From Amycolatopsis sp. CA-128772 (GTDB taxonomy: Bacteria; Actinomycetota; Actinomycetes; Mycobacteriales; Pseudonocardiaceae), in NCBI RefSeq assembly GCF_002904295.1, contig NZ_PPHG01000080.1, positions 1 to 64,000 on the forward strand: DNA of 64,000 nt, given 5' to 3'. A program made the position numbers and the translations under genes. The notes beneath the pieces are model-generated. The model saw nothing but the letters and a program-made list of their open reading frames with translations, ran no database searches and was not told where the DNA came from. The number at the start of each line of letters is the position of its first letter. The stretch's first letter is position 1. Shown piece after piece: positions 18,437 to 26,341 of the stretch.

Positions 18437-19234
18437 TTATCCGGATTCGGCGTCGAAGCGGAGTTTCGACGTGATGCGGTAGCGGTCGCCGCGGTAGACC
18501 GACCGGGTCAGCTCGACGATCCGGCCCGTCGTGTCCCGGGTGAGCCGTTCGATGTGCAGGATCGGGGCGTACACCGCGATTTCGAGGAGCTCGGCCTGGT
18601 CCGGGTTGGTGACCGCGGGTTCGATCGTCTGCACCGCGTCCTGCACGGCGAGGCCGAAGCGTTGCCGCAGCAGGCGGTAGAAGTTGCCCGTTTCGAGGTC
18701 CGCCGGCTGCAGGCCGGGGACCAGGGCGGCGGGCAACGCCAGGTTTTCGATCGCGATCGGCTCGTCGTCGACATCCCGGACCCGCGTGACGCGCAGCACC
18801 GGCGCGCCCGCCTCGAGGTCCAGCTCGGCGGCCAGGGACCGCGGGGCCGGCGAAACCGCGAACGCGACCACCCGGCTGGTCCAGTGGCCTTCCGCGGGCG
18901 GCACCGCGAGCCCGGTGGCCAGCTCCTGGGTGACCTTGTGCGGGCTGGTGAACGTGCCGCGGCCGCGCTGGCGCACGAGCAGCCCGGTGCGGGTCAGCTC
19001 GTCGATGGCCGCCCGGACAGTCGGGCGGGAGACGCCCAGCTCGGCGGCCAGGTCCCGTTCCGAGGCCAGCCCGGTGCCGGGGCCGGCGTTCTCGATCACC
19101 TTCAGCAGGTGCCGCCGGACGCGGTCGCGCTTCACGGTGGGCGGCCGGTCGGCCGGCTCGTCCCCTTCTTTCCGGGGGTTCCGGGTGGTGGAGCCCCCGG
19201 CCTGGGGCGACGGCCCGGATGGCACAGCGGTCAA
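18437..19234 (-). CDS. GntR/HutC-family regulator with UTRA domain
   Basis: 265 residues if the TTG at 19234 is used, which overlaps the stop of the hexosaminidase gene. A GTG 9 bases or further inside is also possible. The winged helix is RDRVRRHLLKVIENAGPGTGLASERDLAAELGVSRPTVRAAIDELTRTGLLVRQRGRGTF in slices around residues 35-95. A UTRA effector domain follows, ending ITSKLRFDAESG. UTRA domains often bind phosphosugars (e.g. DasR/NagR with GlcN6P/GlcNAc6P). Its place at the end of an aminosugar operon suggests a local regulator of it. It is not the classical divergent dasR arrangement. Confidence 0.85.
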   Translation of the reverse strand: MTAVPSGPSPQAGGSTTRNPRKEGDEPADRPPTVKRDRVRRHLLKVIENAGPGTGLASERDLAAELGVSRPTVRAAIDELTRTGLLVRQRGRGTFTSPHKVTQELATGLAVPPAEGHWTSRVVAFAVSPAPRSLAAELDLEAGAPVLRVTRVRDVDDEPIAIENLALPAALVPGLQPADLETGNFYRLLRQRFGLAVQDAVQTIEPAVTNPDQAELLEIAVYAPILHIERLTRDTTGRIVELTRSVYRGDRYRITSKLRFDAESG

Positions 19235-20721
19235 GGCACGGTCTTTTCGGGTACGGGGACTGCGCCGGCGAACCGGACGCGCTCCTTCGGCAGGGCACCC
19301 AGCGCCCGCAGCCGGGGCAGGTGCCCGGTCAGGCGCTGGTGGAAGTCAGCATAACCGCGGCCCGGTGGCGACCACGCCCGCTCGGCCAGCGCGCACAGCC
19401 GCGGGAAGGCCAGGTGCCGGACGTGGTCGGGGGTCGGCGCGTGCTCGGTCCACAGCTGGGCCTGCGTGCCGAGCACGCCGGGCGTCGTCCCGTTGCTGAC
19501 CGGCAGGCCGCCGGCCAGGGGATCGAACCGGTAGACGTCCGCCAGCGTCGTCACGGGTTCGCGTGGTGGCTCGCCGGGGTCCTCGCTCTGCCGGTAGTCG
19601 AAGTACGTCGCCGTGTGCGGGGCCATGACGACCCGGTGGCCGCGGGCCACGGCGAGGGCGCCGTGGGCGGCGTCCCGCCACGCCGTGACGATCAGCTCCG
19701 CGGGCAGCCGGCCCGCGGCGTGGCCGGTCTCGTCCCAGCACACCGCCTGCCGGCCCAGGCTCGCGACGACGTCGTGCAGCCGGCCGAGGAACCACGGGTG
19801 GAGTTCGGCGGGGTGCACGCCGAGCCGGGCGGCGGTGGCCTGCGCGACCGGGCTGGTTTCCCACTGCGTGGTCGGGCATTCGTCGCCGCCGATGTGCAGG
19901 TACGGCGCCGGGAAGACCGCCGCGACCTGGGTGAGGACGTCCCGGCAGAAGGCGAAGGCGCCGTCGTGGACGCCGAGGATGTCCGGGCTGATGCCCCACT
20001 CCGTCCACACCGGCAGCGCCACCGAAGGCCGGTTGCCCAGCGACGGGTAGGCGGCCAGCGCCGCGCGCACGTGCCCCGGCAGGTCGATCTCGGGCACGAT
20101 CCGCACCCCGCGCCCGGCGGCGAAGGCGACGAGTCCGCGCAGCTCGCGCTGGGTGTAGAAGCCGCCGTGCGGGACACCGTCGAAGACGCCGCTGCCCGCG
20201 GGCCCGACCATCGACTCCGCGCGCCACGCCCCGATCCCGGTGAGCCGGGGCCAGCCGCCGATCTCGATCCGCCAGCCCTGGTCGTCGGTGAGGTGCAGGT
20301 GCAGCACGTTGTACTTGTGCAGGGCCAGCAGGTCGACGAACTCGCGGAGGAACTCCAGCGGCATGAAGTGCCGGGCGACGTCCAGCAGCACCCCGCGCCA
20401 GGGCAGGCGGGGCGCGTCGCGGATCGACAGGCACGGCAGTTTCGGGGACAGCTGGCGGATCGTCTGCACGCCGGCCAGGAGGCCCGCCTCCGTCGACGCG
20501 GTGAGCAGCGCGCCCTCGGGCGTGACCTCCAGGGTGTACTCCTCCGGGCCGAACCCCGGGCGCAGCGACAACCGGATAGCCGGTCCATTGTGGACCACCG
20601 GGAGCCCGGTGCAGGCGGCGAGCAGCCGGGCCGGGCCCCGGGTGCCCGGGCCCGCCAGGATCCCGGTGGGCGTGCAGGAACCGGCACGGCGGGTCAGCCG
20701 GGCGGGGTACGGGATGAGCAT
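19231..20721 (-). CDS. Beta-N-acetylhexosaminidase (GH20)
   Basis: 496 residues without a signal peptide, hence probably cytoplasmic. The GH20b N-domain is followed by the GH20 barrel: RGVLLDVARHFMP, HKYNVLHLHLTDDQGWRIEI, then the catalytic pair in YLHIGGDECPTTQW (Asp-Glu, about residue 285), WDETG and LGTQAQLWTE. It would cleave GlcNAc from imported chito-oligosaccharides by substrate-assisted catalysis. The ATG start overlaps the permease stop (ATGA), so it is translated together with the importer. Confidence 0.92.
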   Translation of the reverse strand: MLIPYPARLTRRAGSCTPTGILAGPGTRGPARLLAACTGLPVVHNGPAIRLSLRPGFGPEEYTLEVTPEGALLTASTEAGLLAGVQTIRQLSPKLPCLSIRDAPRLPWRGVLLDVARHFMPLEFLREFVDLLALHKYNVLHLHLTDDQGWRIEIGGWPRLTGIGAWRAESMVGPAGSGVFDGVPHGGFYTQRELRGLVAFAAGRGVRIVPEIDLPGHVRAALAAYPSLGNRPSVALPVWTEWGISPDILGVHDGAFAFCRDVLTQVAAVFPAPYLHIGGDECPTTQWETSPVAQATAARLGVHPAELHPWFLGRLHDVVASLGRQAVCWDETGHAAGRLPAELIVTAWRDAAHGALAVARGHRVVMAPHTATYFDYRQSEDPGEPPREPVTTLADVYRFDPLAGGLPVSNGTTPGVLGTQAQLWTEHAPTPDHVRHLAFPRLCALAERAWSPPGRGYADFHQRLTGHLPRLRALGALPKERVRFAGAVPVPEKTVP

Positions 20722-21539
20722 CAGCCCTTCACCGCGCCCGCGGTCATGCCTTCGACCAGGTGGCGCTGCACCAGCGCGAAGAAGACGACGACGGGCAGCG
20801 CGAACAGCGTCGACGCGGCGATGAGCCCGCCGTAGTCGGTGCCCGTGCTGGTGCTGAACGAGACCAGCCAGACCGGCAGCGTGTAGCCCGAGCTGTCCTT
20901 CATGATGACGTAGGCGAACAGGAAGTCGTTCCACGCGGTGATGAAGGCGAACACGCTGGTCGCGATCAGCCCCGGCAGCACCAGGGGCAGCAGCACCGAG
21001 CGCATCACCCGGCCGCGCGTGGCGCCGTCGACCAGCGCGGCCTCCTCCAGTTCGACCGGGATGCCGTGCAGGAACCCGCGCAACGTCCAGATCGTGAACG
21101 GCAGCACCAGCGCCACGTAGGTCAGGATCAGCCCGGCGAGGGTGTCCAGCAGGTGTGCGCTCTTCAGGCTCAGGAACAACGGGATGACCAGCGCGGGCAC
21201 CGGCACCATCTGCAGCACGAGCACGCCGATGAGGAAGCTGCGGCGCCCGAAGAACCGGAAACGCGTCAACGCCGTCGCGGCCAGGAACGCGACCACGATG
21301 GACAGTACGACGACCGCCACGACGACCACGACGCTGTTCACGAGGTCCGCCACGAAACCGGGTTTGGCGAGGGCGCCGGCGAAGTTGTCCAGGGTGAGGT
21401 CGAAGGGCAGGAACTCCGGCGTGGGCTGCAGGATCCGGCCCGCCGGCTTGAACGCCGTGAGCACCATCCAGTAGACCGGGAAGATCCACACCAGGCAGAA
21501 GATCGTGGCCGCGGTGTTCCGGCCGAACCGCCGGATCAC
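20721..21539 (-). CDS. Carbohydrate ABC transporter permease (MalG/DasC-like)
   Basis: 272 residues, six membrane helices. The cytoplasmic EAA loop that contacts the ATPase is visible (LEEAALVDGATRGRVMRSVLLPLVLPG, about residues 175-200). It starts at GTG 21539, overlapping the stop of the partner permease (GTGA). It is one of two inner-membrane subunits of a CUT1 sugar importer. No ATPase gene is present, so a shared ATPase such as MsiK encoded elsewhere is expected (known for Streptomyces CUT1 systems). Confidence 0.9.
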   Translation of the reverse strand: MIRRFGRNTAATIFCLVWIFPVYWMVLTAFKPAGRILQPTPEFLPFDLTLDNFAGALAKPGFVADLVNSVVVVVAVVVLSIVVAFLAATALTRFRFFGRRSFLIGVLVLQMVPVPALVIPLFLSLKSAHLLDTLAGLILTYVALVLPFTIWTLRGFLHGIPVELEEAALVDGATRGRVMRSVLLPLVLPGLIATSVFAFITAWNDFLFAYVIMKDSSGYTLPVWLVSFSTSTGTDYGGLIAASTLFALPVVVFFALVQRHLVEGMTAGAVKG

Positions 21540-22459
21540 AGCTCCTCCCCGGACCGGACGAGGCGGCGCACGTACACCGCGGTCAGCCCGACCAGCAGCG
21601 CGACCGAGACGACGGCGATCGCCGCGCCCTGGCCGAAGTCGTTGCGGCTGAAGGCGCGGGTGAACGTCCAGATGCCGAGTGTCGTGGTGCCGCCGCCGGG
21701 GCCGCCCTGGGTGAGGATCCAGATCTGGTTGAACACGGTGAAGTCCCAGATGACGGAGAGGATGGTGACCAGGCCGAGGATCGGCTGGAGGAACGGGAAG
21801 GTGATCGTCCGGTGCACCCGCCACGGTCCGGCGCCGTCCAGTGCCGCGGCTTCGTAGTAGGAGCGCGGGATCTGCGAGAGGCCGGCGTGCAGGGTGAGCG
21901 CGACGAACGGGACCGACTGCCACACGACGAGCAGCCAGACGAGGGTGAACGCCGACGCCGGGGTCGTCGTCCAGTCGTGCTGGGTGAGGTCGCCGAACCC
22001 GAGCCGGGTCAGCAGCCAGTTCACCACGCCGTACCCGGGCTGGAAGAGCCACTGCCAGACCAGCGTCGAGGCCACGTTCGGCAGCGCCCACGCCGCGATC
22101 AGGCACAGCGTCACGGCCGTCCGCATCCCGCGGCCGAGGCGTTGCAGCAGGAGCGCGACGCCGAACCCGATCACCAGCGTCCCGGCCACCAGCGCGGCGC
22201 AGAAGCCGATGCTGCGCGCGAGGACCGGGAGCAGCTGGGGGTCGCCGAGCACGGCGGTGTAGTTGTCCAGGCCGGCGAACCCCGTCCGGCCGGTGAACAG
22301 CGACCGCAGGCCGTACTCCTGCAGCGAGATGACGAGCAGCCGGACGAGCGGGTAGCCGAGGACCAGCCCGAGCAGCGCGGTGGCGGGCAGGAGCAGGCCG
22401 TAGGGGAGCAGGGAACGGCGTCGCGTTCTTTCCCGGGTGCGTGCCTTCTCGAGCAGCAC
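21536..22459 (-). CDS. Carbohydrate ABC transporter permease (MalF/DasB-like)
   Basis: 307 residues from GTG 22459 with a good SD (AAGGAGA). Six membrane helices start at PYGLLLPATALLGLVLGYPLV. The EAA loop is SYYEAAALDGAGPWRVHRTITFPFLQPILG. The sequence resembles sugar-importer subunits of the CUT1 class. It lies 71 bp after the binding-protein gene and is coupled to the second permease by a 4-bp overlap. Confidence 0.9.
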   Translation of the reverse strand: MLLEKARTRERTRRRSLLPYGLLLPATALLGLVLGYPLVRLLVISLQEYGLRSLFTGRTGFAGLDNYTAVLGDPQLLPVLARSIGFCAALVAGTLVIGFGVALLLQRLGRGMRTAVTLCLIAAWALPNVASTLVWQWLFQPGYGVVNWLLTRLGFGDLTQHDWTTTPASAFTLVWLLVVWQSVPFVALTLHAGLSQIPRSYYEAAALDGAGPWRVHRTITFPFLQPILGLVTILSVIWDFTVFNQIWILTQGGPGGGTTTLGIWTFTRAFSRNDFGQGAAIAVVSVALLVGLTAVYVRRLVRSGEEL

Positions 22460-22530
22460 GGGATCTCCTTCGCGGAAGCAGGGGCGGGGTGGCGCGGCGG
22501 GGACGGCGGTCGGCCGGGCCACCCCGCCGG

Positions 22531-23805
22531 TCAGCGGGCGGCCAGCGCCTCGGTGAGGTGGGCGTCGAACTCCCGGGCCGCGTCGGCGATCGGCCGCCGT
22601 CCGGTGGCGATGTCGGCGAAGAACGTGTTGATGGACTTGTCGCTCTCGATGGTCGCCCAGCCGGGCGCGGCCGGGGTGGCGACGCTGGTCTTCGCCGCCG
22701 TCGCGAAGGCCGCGTTGAGCGGCGGCAGGGCCGGGGTGATCCGGTCGATCAGCTCGGTGGAGATCGGTGTCCAGCCGTCGATGCCGGCGATGGCGTCGCG
22801 CTGCACGGCCGGGTCCGTGGCGGCTTTCAGGTAGGTCAGCGCGAGGTCCTGGTTGCGGCTCTTGGCGGCCACGGCGAGGTCGGAGCCGCCGAGGAACACC
22901 GGTTGCGTCTTCCCGGGCGTGGCGCTCGGGAACGGGAAGGTGCCGAGGCGGTCCTTCAGCTCCGGCTTGTTCTTGAGCACGGTGTTGACGCTCGTGTCGA
23001 GGATGGCCGCGGCGCCGCCGGAGGAGAAGATGGCGGCCTGGTCCGGGGCCTTGGTGTCGACGTTGCGGGACGCGGGGGCGGAGTAGGCGTTCTGGAAGTC
23101 CTTCCACGCCTGCAGGCCCTTGAGCGCTTCCGGGCTTTCCAGGGCGCCGGCCCACTTCCCGTCCCGCTGCGTGGCCAGCTGTCCGCCGGCGTCCCAGACG
23201 AACTGCAGCGCGCCGAACCAGTACCGGCCGGGGAAGTGGAAGGCCGAGTAGTCGGGTGCGGGGTGCTTCGCCTTGATCTTGTCGAGGGCGGCGGTGAGCT
23301 CGGCGAGGGTCTCCGGCGGGGCGGTGACCCCGGCGTCGGCCCAGACCTGCTTGTCGTAGATCACTGCCCGGTTCCCGGCGAACAGCGGCGCAGCGTACAG
23401 GTGTCCGTCCACAGTGGCCGGTCCGGCGAGGCCGGGCAGCCAGCTCTGGCCGGCGGCGAGCTCGTCGCGGTGCGGGTTGAGGTCGGTCAGCGCGCCGTTG
23501 GCGGCGAACAGCGGGACGTCGGTGTTGCCGATTTCGATGACGTCGGGCGTGTTGTCCTGGGCCAGTGCGGTGCTGATCTTCGTGTTGATGTTGTCCCATT
23601 CCTGGATCTGCACGGTGACCTTGGCGCCGGTGGCCTTCTCGAAGGCGGTGTCGATCGCGGCGGCGGCCTTGTCGCTGAGGTCGCCGTTCATCAGCCAGAC
23701 GGTCAGCGCGCCACCACGGGCGGCGGGAGCGGGGGTGTCGGTACCACAGGCGGCGGCGGTCATGGCGGCGACGGCCAAGGCGGCGGCGAGAATGCTTCTG
23801 CGCAT
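22531..23805 (-). CDS. Extracellular sugar-binding lipoprotein (CUT1; DasA/NgcE-like)
   Basis: 424 residues. A lipoprotein signal peptide ends in the lipobox TAAAC at Cys 20 (MRRSILAAALAVAAMTAAAC). The mature part is a type-1 solute-binding protein (KVTVQIQEWDNINTKI, DVIEIGNTDVP, YAAPLFAGNRAVIYDKQ, FLGGSDLAVAAKS). It would deliver sugars to the two permeases downstream. The neighbours (hexosaminidase, chitin-binding GH16-type enzyme) and a DasR-like site make chito-oligosaccharides the likely ligand (inference). Confidence 0.88.
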   Translation of the reverse strand: MRRSILAAALAVAAMTAAACGTDTPAPAARGGALTVWLMNGDLSDKAAAAIDTAFEKATGAKVTVQIQEWDNINTKISTALAQDNTPDVIEIGNTDVPLFAANGALTDLNPHRDELAAGQSWLPGLAGPATVDGHLYAAPLFAGNRAVIYDKQVWADAGVTAPPETLAELTAALDKIKAKHPAPDYSAFHFPGRYWFGALQFVWDAGGQLATQRDGKWAGALESPEALKGLQAWKDFQNAYSAPASRNVDTKAPDQAAIFSSGGAAAILDTSVNTVLKNKPELKDRLGTFPFPSATPGKTQPVFLGGSDLAVAAKSRNQDLALTYLKAATDPAVQRDAIAGIDGWTPISTELIDRITPALPPLNAAFATAAKTSVATPAAPGWATIESDKSINTFFADIATGRRPIADAAREFDAHLTEALAAR

Positions 23806-23823
23806 GAGGAGCTCCCTGGGAGG

Positions 23824-25002
23824 TCAGCAGTGGCCGAGGTCGCGCCACTGGGCGGTGAGGCCGGGTTCCGAACCCTGGGTCCACCAGTTCGCCTGCCAGA
23901 GGTGGGCGTTGTGCTTCACGCGCCGGCCCTCGAGGTACACCGTGCCCCAGTCCCATTCCTGGGCCGCCGAACAGTTCGCGGGCTGAGTCGGCGTCGTCGG
24001 GGTGGTGGGGGTCGTCGGCGTGGTCGACGTCGTCGACGGCGGGGTGGTCGGCGTGGTGCAGCCGTTGACCGTGTCCACATGGGACGTTCCGGAACCGCGG
24101 TACTGCCCGGCCTTCGCGACGGCGTCGGCGGGCGAGACGACCTGGTTGCCCGCGTAGTAGGTCCAGTCGACCTGTTCGGTGTAGACGCTGTTCCCGCTCG
24201 TGTGCCCGGCGGTGTCGATGAACCACATGTTGTAGTTGATCGACATCGGCGTGCGCGGGTACACCGGGTTGCCCTGCGCGTCGGTCGTGTGGTCGGCGGT
24301 CAGGACGCCGTCGATGTAGTACTTCACGTGCCCGCCGGACACCTGCGTGACGACGTCGTGCCAGCCGGCGAAGCTGCGGTTCTGCGCGGTGGACGTGCGC
24401 AGGCCGTCCCACGACGGGCTGTTCCAGTAGGTGTACCAGCTGGTCTGGTAGTCGGCCTGCGGGCCGCCCCAGCCGCCGTTGGGCAGGTACTCGGAGAAGT
24501 CGAGTTCGCTGTAGAGCGGGTCGCGGTCGTACCGCAGCGGGGAGATCGTGAAGTAGGTTTCGTTGACGTGATCGCCGTCGGGCCCGCTGTCCGGCGCGTC
24601 GGTGAAGCGGACCCGGCTGGCGTAGGTGCCGTTCAGGAACCGCAGCTGGTTCTGGTAGAGCTCGGCGTGCGTGGTGCCGGCCGCGCTGCCGTCGGTGGTC
24701 GCGGTGAGCTGGGCGACGCGCTCGCCGCCCACGGTCGGGAAGCTGACGTTGCCGGTCAGCCAGCGCGCACCGGGCACCCCGGGGCTCCCGACGTCGTTGC
24801 GCGTGGTCCAGCCGGCCCCGCCGAACGCGGGATCGGTGGGCGAGGCGTAGTGGAAGTCGTCGAACAGCACACCGCAGTCGGCCGCGGCGGCCGCGGCCGG
24901 CGCCGGGCTGGCGTCGGCCCCGCCGGAGAGGAGCAGGGCGGTCGCGGCCACGGTGGCGACGCTCGTCAGGACTGCTGCGGTGGTGCGGGTTTTCCGGGAC
25001 AT
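23824..25002 (-). CDS. Secreted GH16-type hydrolase with C-terminal chitin-binding module (CBM5/12)
   Basis: 392 residues. The signal peptide ends near ADASPAPAAAAAADC. The catalytic domain is a jelly roll with SELDFSEYLP (about residues 165-174), which fits the GH16 ExDxxE motif. A Thr/Pro linker (about 325-345) leads to a final 50-residue module with WDWGTVYLEGRRVKHNAHLWQANWWTQGSEPG, typical of CBM5/12 chitin binding. It is the first gene of the aminosugar operon, 18 bp before the binding-protein gene. A DasR-like site lies upstream. Its exact substrate is not shown; a chitin-associated polysaccharide is likely. Confidence 0.85.
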   Translation of the reverse strand: MSRKTRTTAAVLTSVATVAATALLLSGGADASPAPAAAAAADCGVLFDDFHYASPTDPAFGGAGWTTRNDVGSPGVPGARWLTGNVSFPTVGGERVAQLTATTDGSAAGTTHAELYQNQLRFLNGTYASRVRFTDAPDSGPDGDHVNETYFTISPLRYDRDPLYSELDFSEYLPNGGWGGPQADYQTSWYTYWNSPSWDGLRTSTAQNRSFAGWHDVVTQVSGGHVKYYIDGVLTADHTTDAQGNPVYPRTPMSINYNMWFIDTAGHTSGNSVYTEQVDWTYYAGNQVVSPADAVAKAGQYRGSGTSHVDTVNGCTTPTTPPSTTSTTPTTPTTPTTPTQPANCSAAQEWDWGTVYLEGRRVKHNAHLWQANWWTQGSEPGLTAQWRDLGHC

Positions 25003-25040
25003 GGGTCTCCTCCTGGGGGTGCCGTCCGCGGGGAGCGCCG

Positions 25041-25056
25041 ATTGGTCTAGACGAAT
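25041..25056. promoter_or_regulatory. DasR-like responsive element (dre)
   Basis: ATTGGTCTAGACGAAT matches the published dre consensus ACTGGTCTAGACCAGT at 13 of 16 positions, with the core TGGTCTAGAC intact. It lies 39 bp upstream of the GH16 start at the head of the aminosugar operon. Confidence 0.65.
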
Positions 25057-25076
25057 CAGGTGGCCAGTACCTTCCT

Positions 25077-25125
25077 CTTGACCATTGGTAAAGTCAAGAT
25101 GGGCAGCAGAAGTTACCTTTGGTAA
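25077..25125. promoter_or_regulatory. Two related dyads and promoter of the aminosugar operon
   Basis: ACC-ATT-GGTAA (25081-25091) and TTACC-TTT-GGTAA (25113-25125) share arms and lie 34 bp apart. The first sits inside a CTTGAC...GTCAAG inverted repeat (25077-25098). On the minus strand TTGACT (25097-25092) can serve as -35. The ACCNNNGGT pattern differs from dre, so a second regulator (perhaps the operon's own GntR) may bind here. Confidence 0.5.
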
Positions 25126-25145
25126 TTTCTGCGGGCACGGCGAAG

Positions 25146-25170
25146 ACCCCCGCGGTCATCCGGCGGGGGT
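25146..25170 (-). terminator. Terminator after the VOC gene
   Basis: ACCCCCGC, a 9-base loop, then GCGGGGGT, directly downstream of the minus-strand VOC gene (stop at 25174). It separates the ArsR operon from the aminosugar promoter. Confidence 0.65.
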
Positions 25171-25173
25171 GGG

Positions 25174-25551
25174 TCAGCGGGCGGCGGGCTGGAACAGCTC
25201 GACGAGGTTGCCGGCCGGATCGGCCAGGAGGATCTGCCGCCCGCCCGGTCCCGACACCACCTCGGTGCGGAAGGCGACCCCGGCCTCGGACAGCCGGGCG
25301 ATCTCGGCGTCGAGGTCGGCGACGATCAGGTGGATCCGGTTGCGCCCCGCGACCGCCACCTCCGGCGGTGTCACCCGGGCGCCCGAACTGGCGGGCCCGG
25401 AAAGCAGCAGGCGCAGCGGACCGCGGGTGACGTCCGCGAACGCCGGCGCGGCGCTCATCCGCACCGTGAACCCCAGGTGCGTCGTGTAGAACCCGATCGC
25501 CGCCGCGACGTCGTCGACGAGGTAGCGGACGCTGGCGTACTGGTCGCTCAT
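25174..25551 (-). CDS. VOC (glyoxalase/bleomycin-resistance) family protein
   Basis: 125 residues, a single VOC unit of two beta-alpha-beta-beta-beta modules: SVRYLVDDVAAAIGFYTTHLGFTV, then NRIHLIVADLDAEIARLSEAGVAF and GGRQILLADPAGNLVELFQP. His and Glu at the usual metal positions are visible (IHLIV, LVELF). The ATG overlaps the stop of the ArsR-arsenate reductase gene (ATGA). In arsenic loci a VOC protein often accompanies ArsR (ArsI-like C-As lyases are VOC proteins), but the Cys pair expected of ArsI is not evident, so the role is open. Confidence 0.8.
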   Translation of the reverse strand: MSDQYASVRYLVDDVAAAIGFYTTHLGFTVRMSAAPAFADVTRGPLRLLLSGPASSGARVTPPEVAVAGRNRIHLIVADLDAEIARLSEAGVAFRTEVVSGPGGRQILLADPAGNLVELFQPAAR

Positions 25552-26267
25552 GGCCGGGCCTCCTGGCCGAGTTCCGGCAGCAGGTGCCGGACGCGCGTGT
25601 CGAGTTCCGCCGCGATCCGGGCGAACGAACCGGGGTCCGCGGCCGGATCCGGGATGCTCCAGTGGCGGCGGCGCGGGTGGTGGGGGAACTCCGGGCAGAC
25701 CTCGCGCACCTTGTCGCACACCGTGATCACGTGGTCGAACCGGTGCCCGGCCACGGTGTCGAGGTGGCGCGGCCGCTGCCGGGCGACGTCGATGCCGAAC
25801 TCCTCGCTCAGCACCCGGACCGCGCCCGGGTGCAGGGCGGCCTTCGGGTGGCTGCCCGCGCTGGCCGCCGTCACCTTCCCCGCGCTCCGGCGCCGCAGCA
25901 GGGCTTCGGCGATCGGGGAGCGGGCGCTGTTGCCGGTGCACACGAACAGCACCGCGCTCCCGCCGGGGACCGGCGTTCCCGGGCGCAGGCCGGGGTGCAG
26001 GGCCGCGCCGGCCGCGGCCAGCGCGCTCGCACACCGGCCGAGGTCGAGGTGGTAGTAGCTGTCCCGGCCGTCGAAGGTGCTGCGGGCGGTGGTGACCAGC
26101 CCGCCTTCGCGCAGCAGCCGCAGGTGGTAGGAGACGAGGTTCTGCGGCTCGCCGACGAGCGCGACGAGCTCCCGGACCCGGAGATCACCCCCGGCGAGCG
26201 CCGTCAGCAGCGCCCACCGCAGCGGGTGGGCGGCCAGGCGGACGAATGCGGGCGGCTCCGGGGCCAT
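25548..26267 (-). CDS. ArsR regulator fused to LMW-phosphatase-type arsenate reductase
   Basis: 239 residues. Residues 1-95 form an ArsR winged helix (LVSYHLRLLREGGLVTTARSTFDGRDSYYHLDL). Residues 103-239 are a low-molecular-weight phosphotyrosine-phosphatase/ArsC fold with the P-loop VLFVCTGNSARSPIAEALL and a C-terminal IPDPA loop (general-acid Asp). Such fusions are known in actinobacteria and would couple arsenic sensing with reduction. No obvious Cys triplet for metalloid sensing stands out in the ArsR half. A perfect dyad lies 12 bp upstream of the start. No arsenite exporter is adjacent. Confidence 0.88.
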   Translation of the reverse strand: MAPEPPAFVRLAAHPLRWALLTALAGGDLRVRELVALVGEPQNLVSYHLRLLREGGLVTTARSTFDGRDSYYHLDLGRCASALAAAGAALHPGLRPGTPVPGGSAVLFVCTGNSARSPIAEALLRRRSAGKVTAASAGSHPKAALHPGAVRVLSEEFGIDVARQRPRHLDTVAGHRFDHVITVCDKVREVCPEFPHHPRRRHWSIPDPAADPGSFARIAAELDTRVRHLLPELGQEARP

Positions 26268-26279
26268 CCCCGGAGATTA

Positions 26280-26297
26280 CATCAAATCGGTTTGATG
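26280..26297. promoter_or_regulatory. ArsR operator
   Basis: CATCAAA-TCGG-TTTGATG is a perfect 7+4+7 dyad of the ATCAA-N6-TTGAT type bound by ArsR proteins. It sits between the divergent ArsR fusion and acyl-CoA dehydrogenase genes. Confidence 0.8.
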
Positions 26298-26341
26298 CAA
26301 AAGGCGGTCATGATGGGGCGAGCCGAGCGGAAGGACAGCGG

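Noticed and set aside
23990-24060. Short repeats that look like an array near the GH16 gene
   Set aside because: They encode a Thr/Pro linker (CCGACGACC-type codons) and have no spacers, so they are not CRISPR.
25041-25056. Site as an exact dre that proves DasR control
   Set aside because: Three of 16 positions differ, so it is reported as dre-like, not as proven DasR binding.
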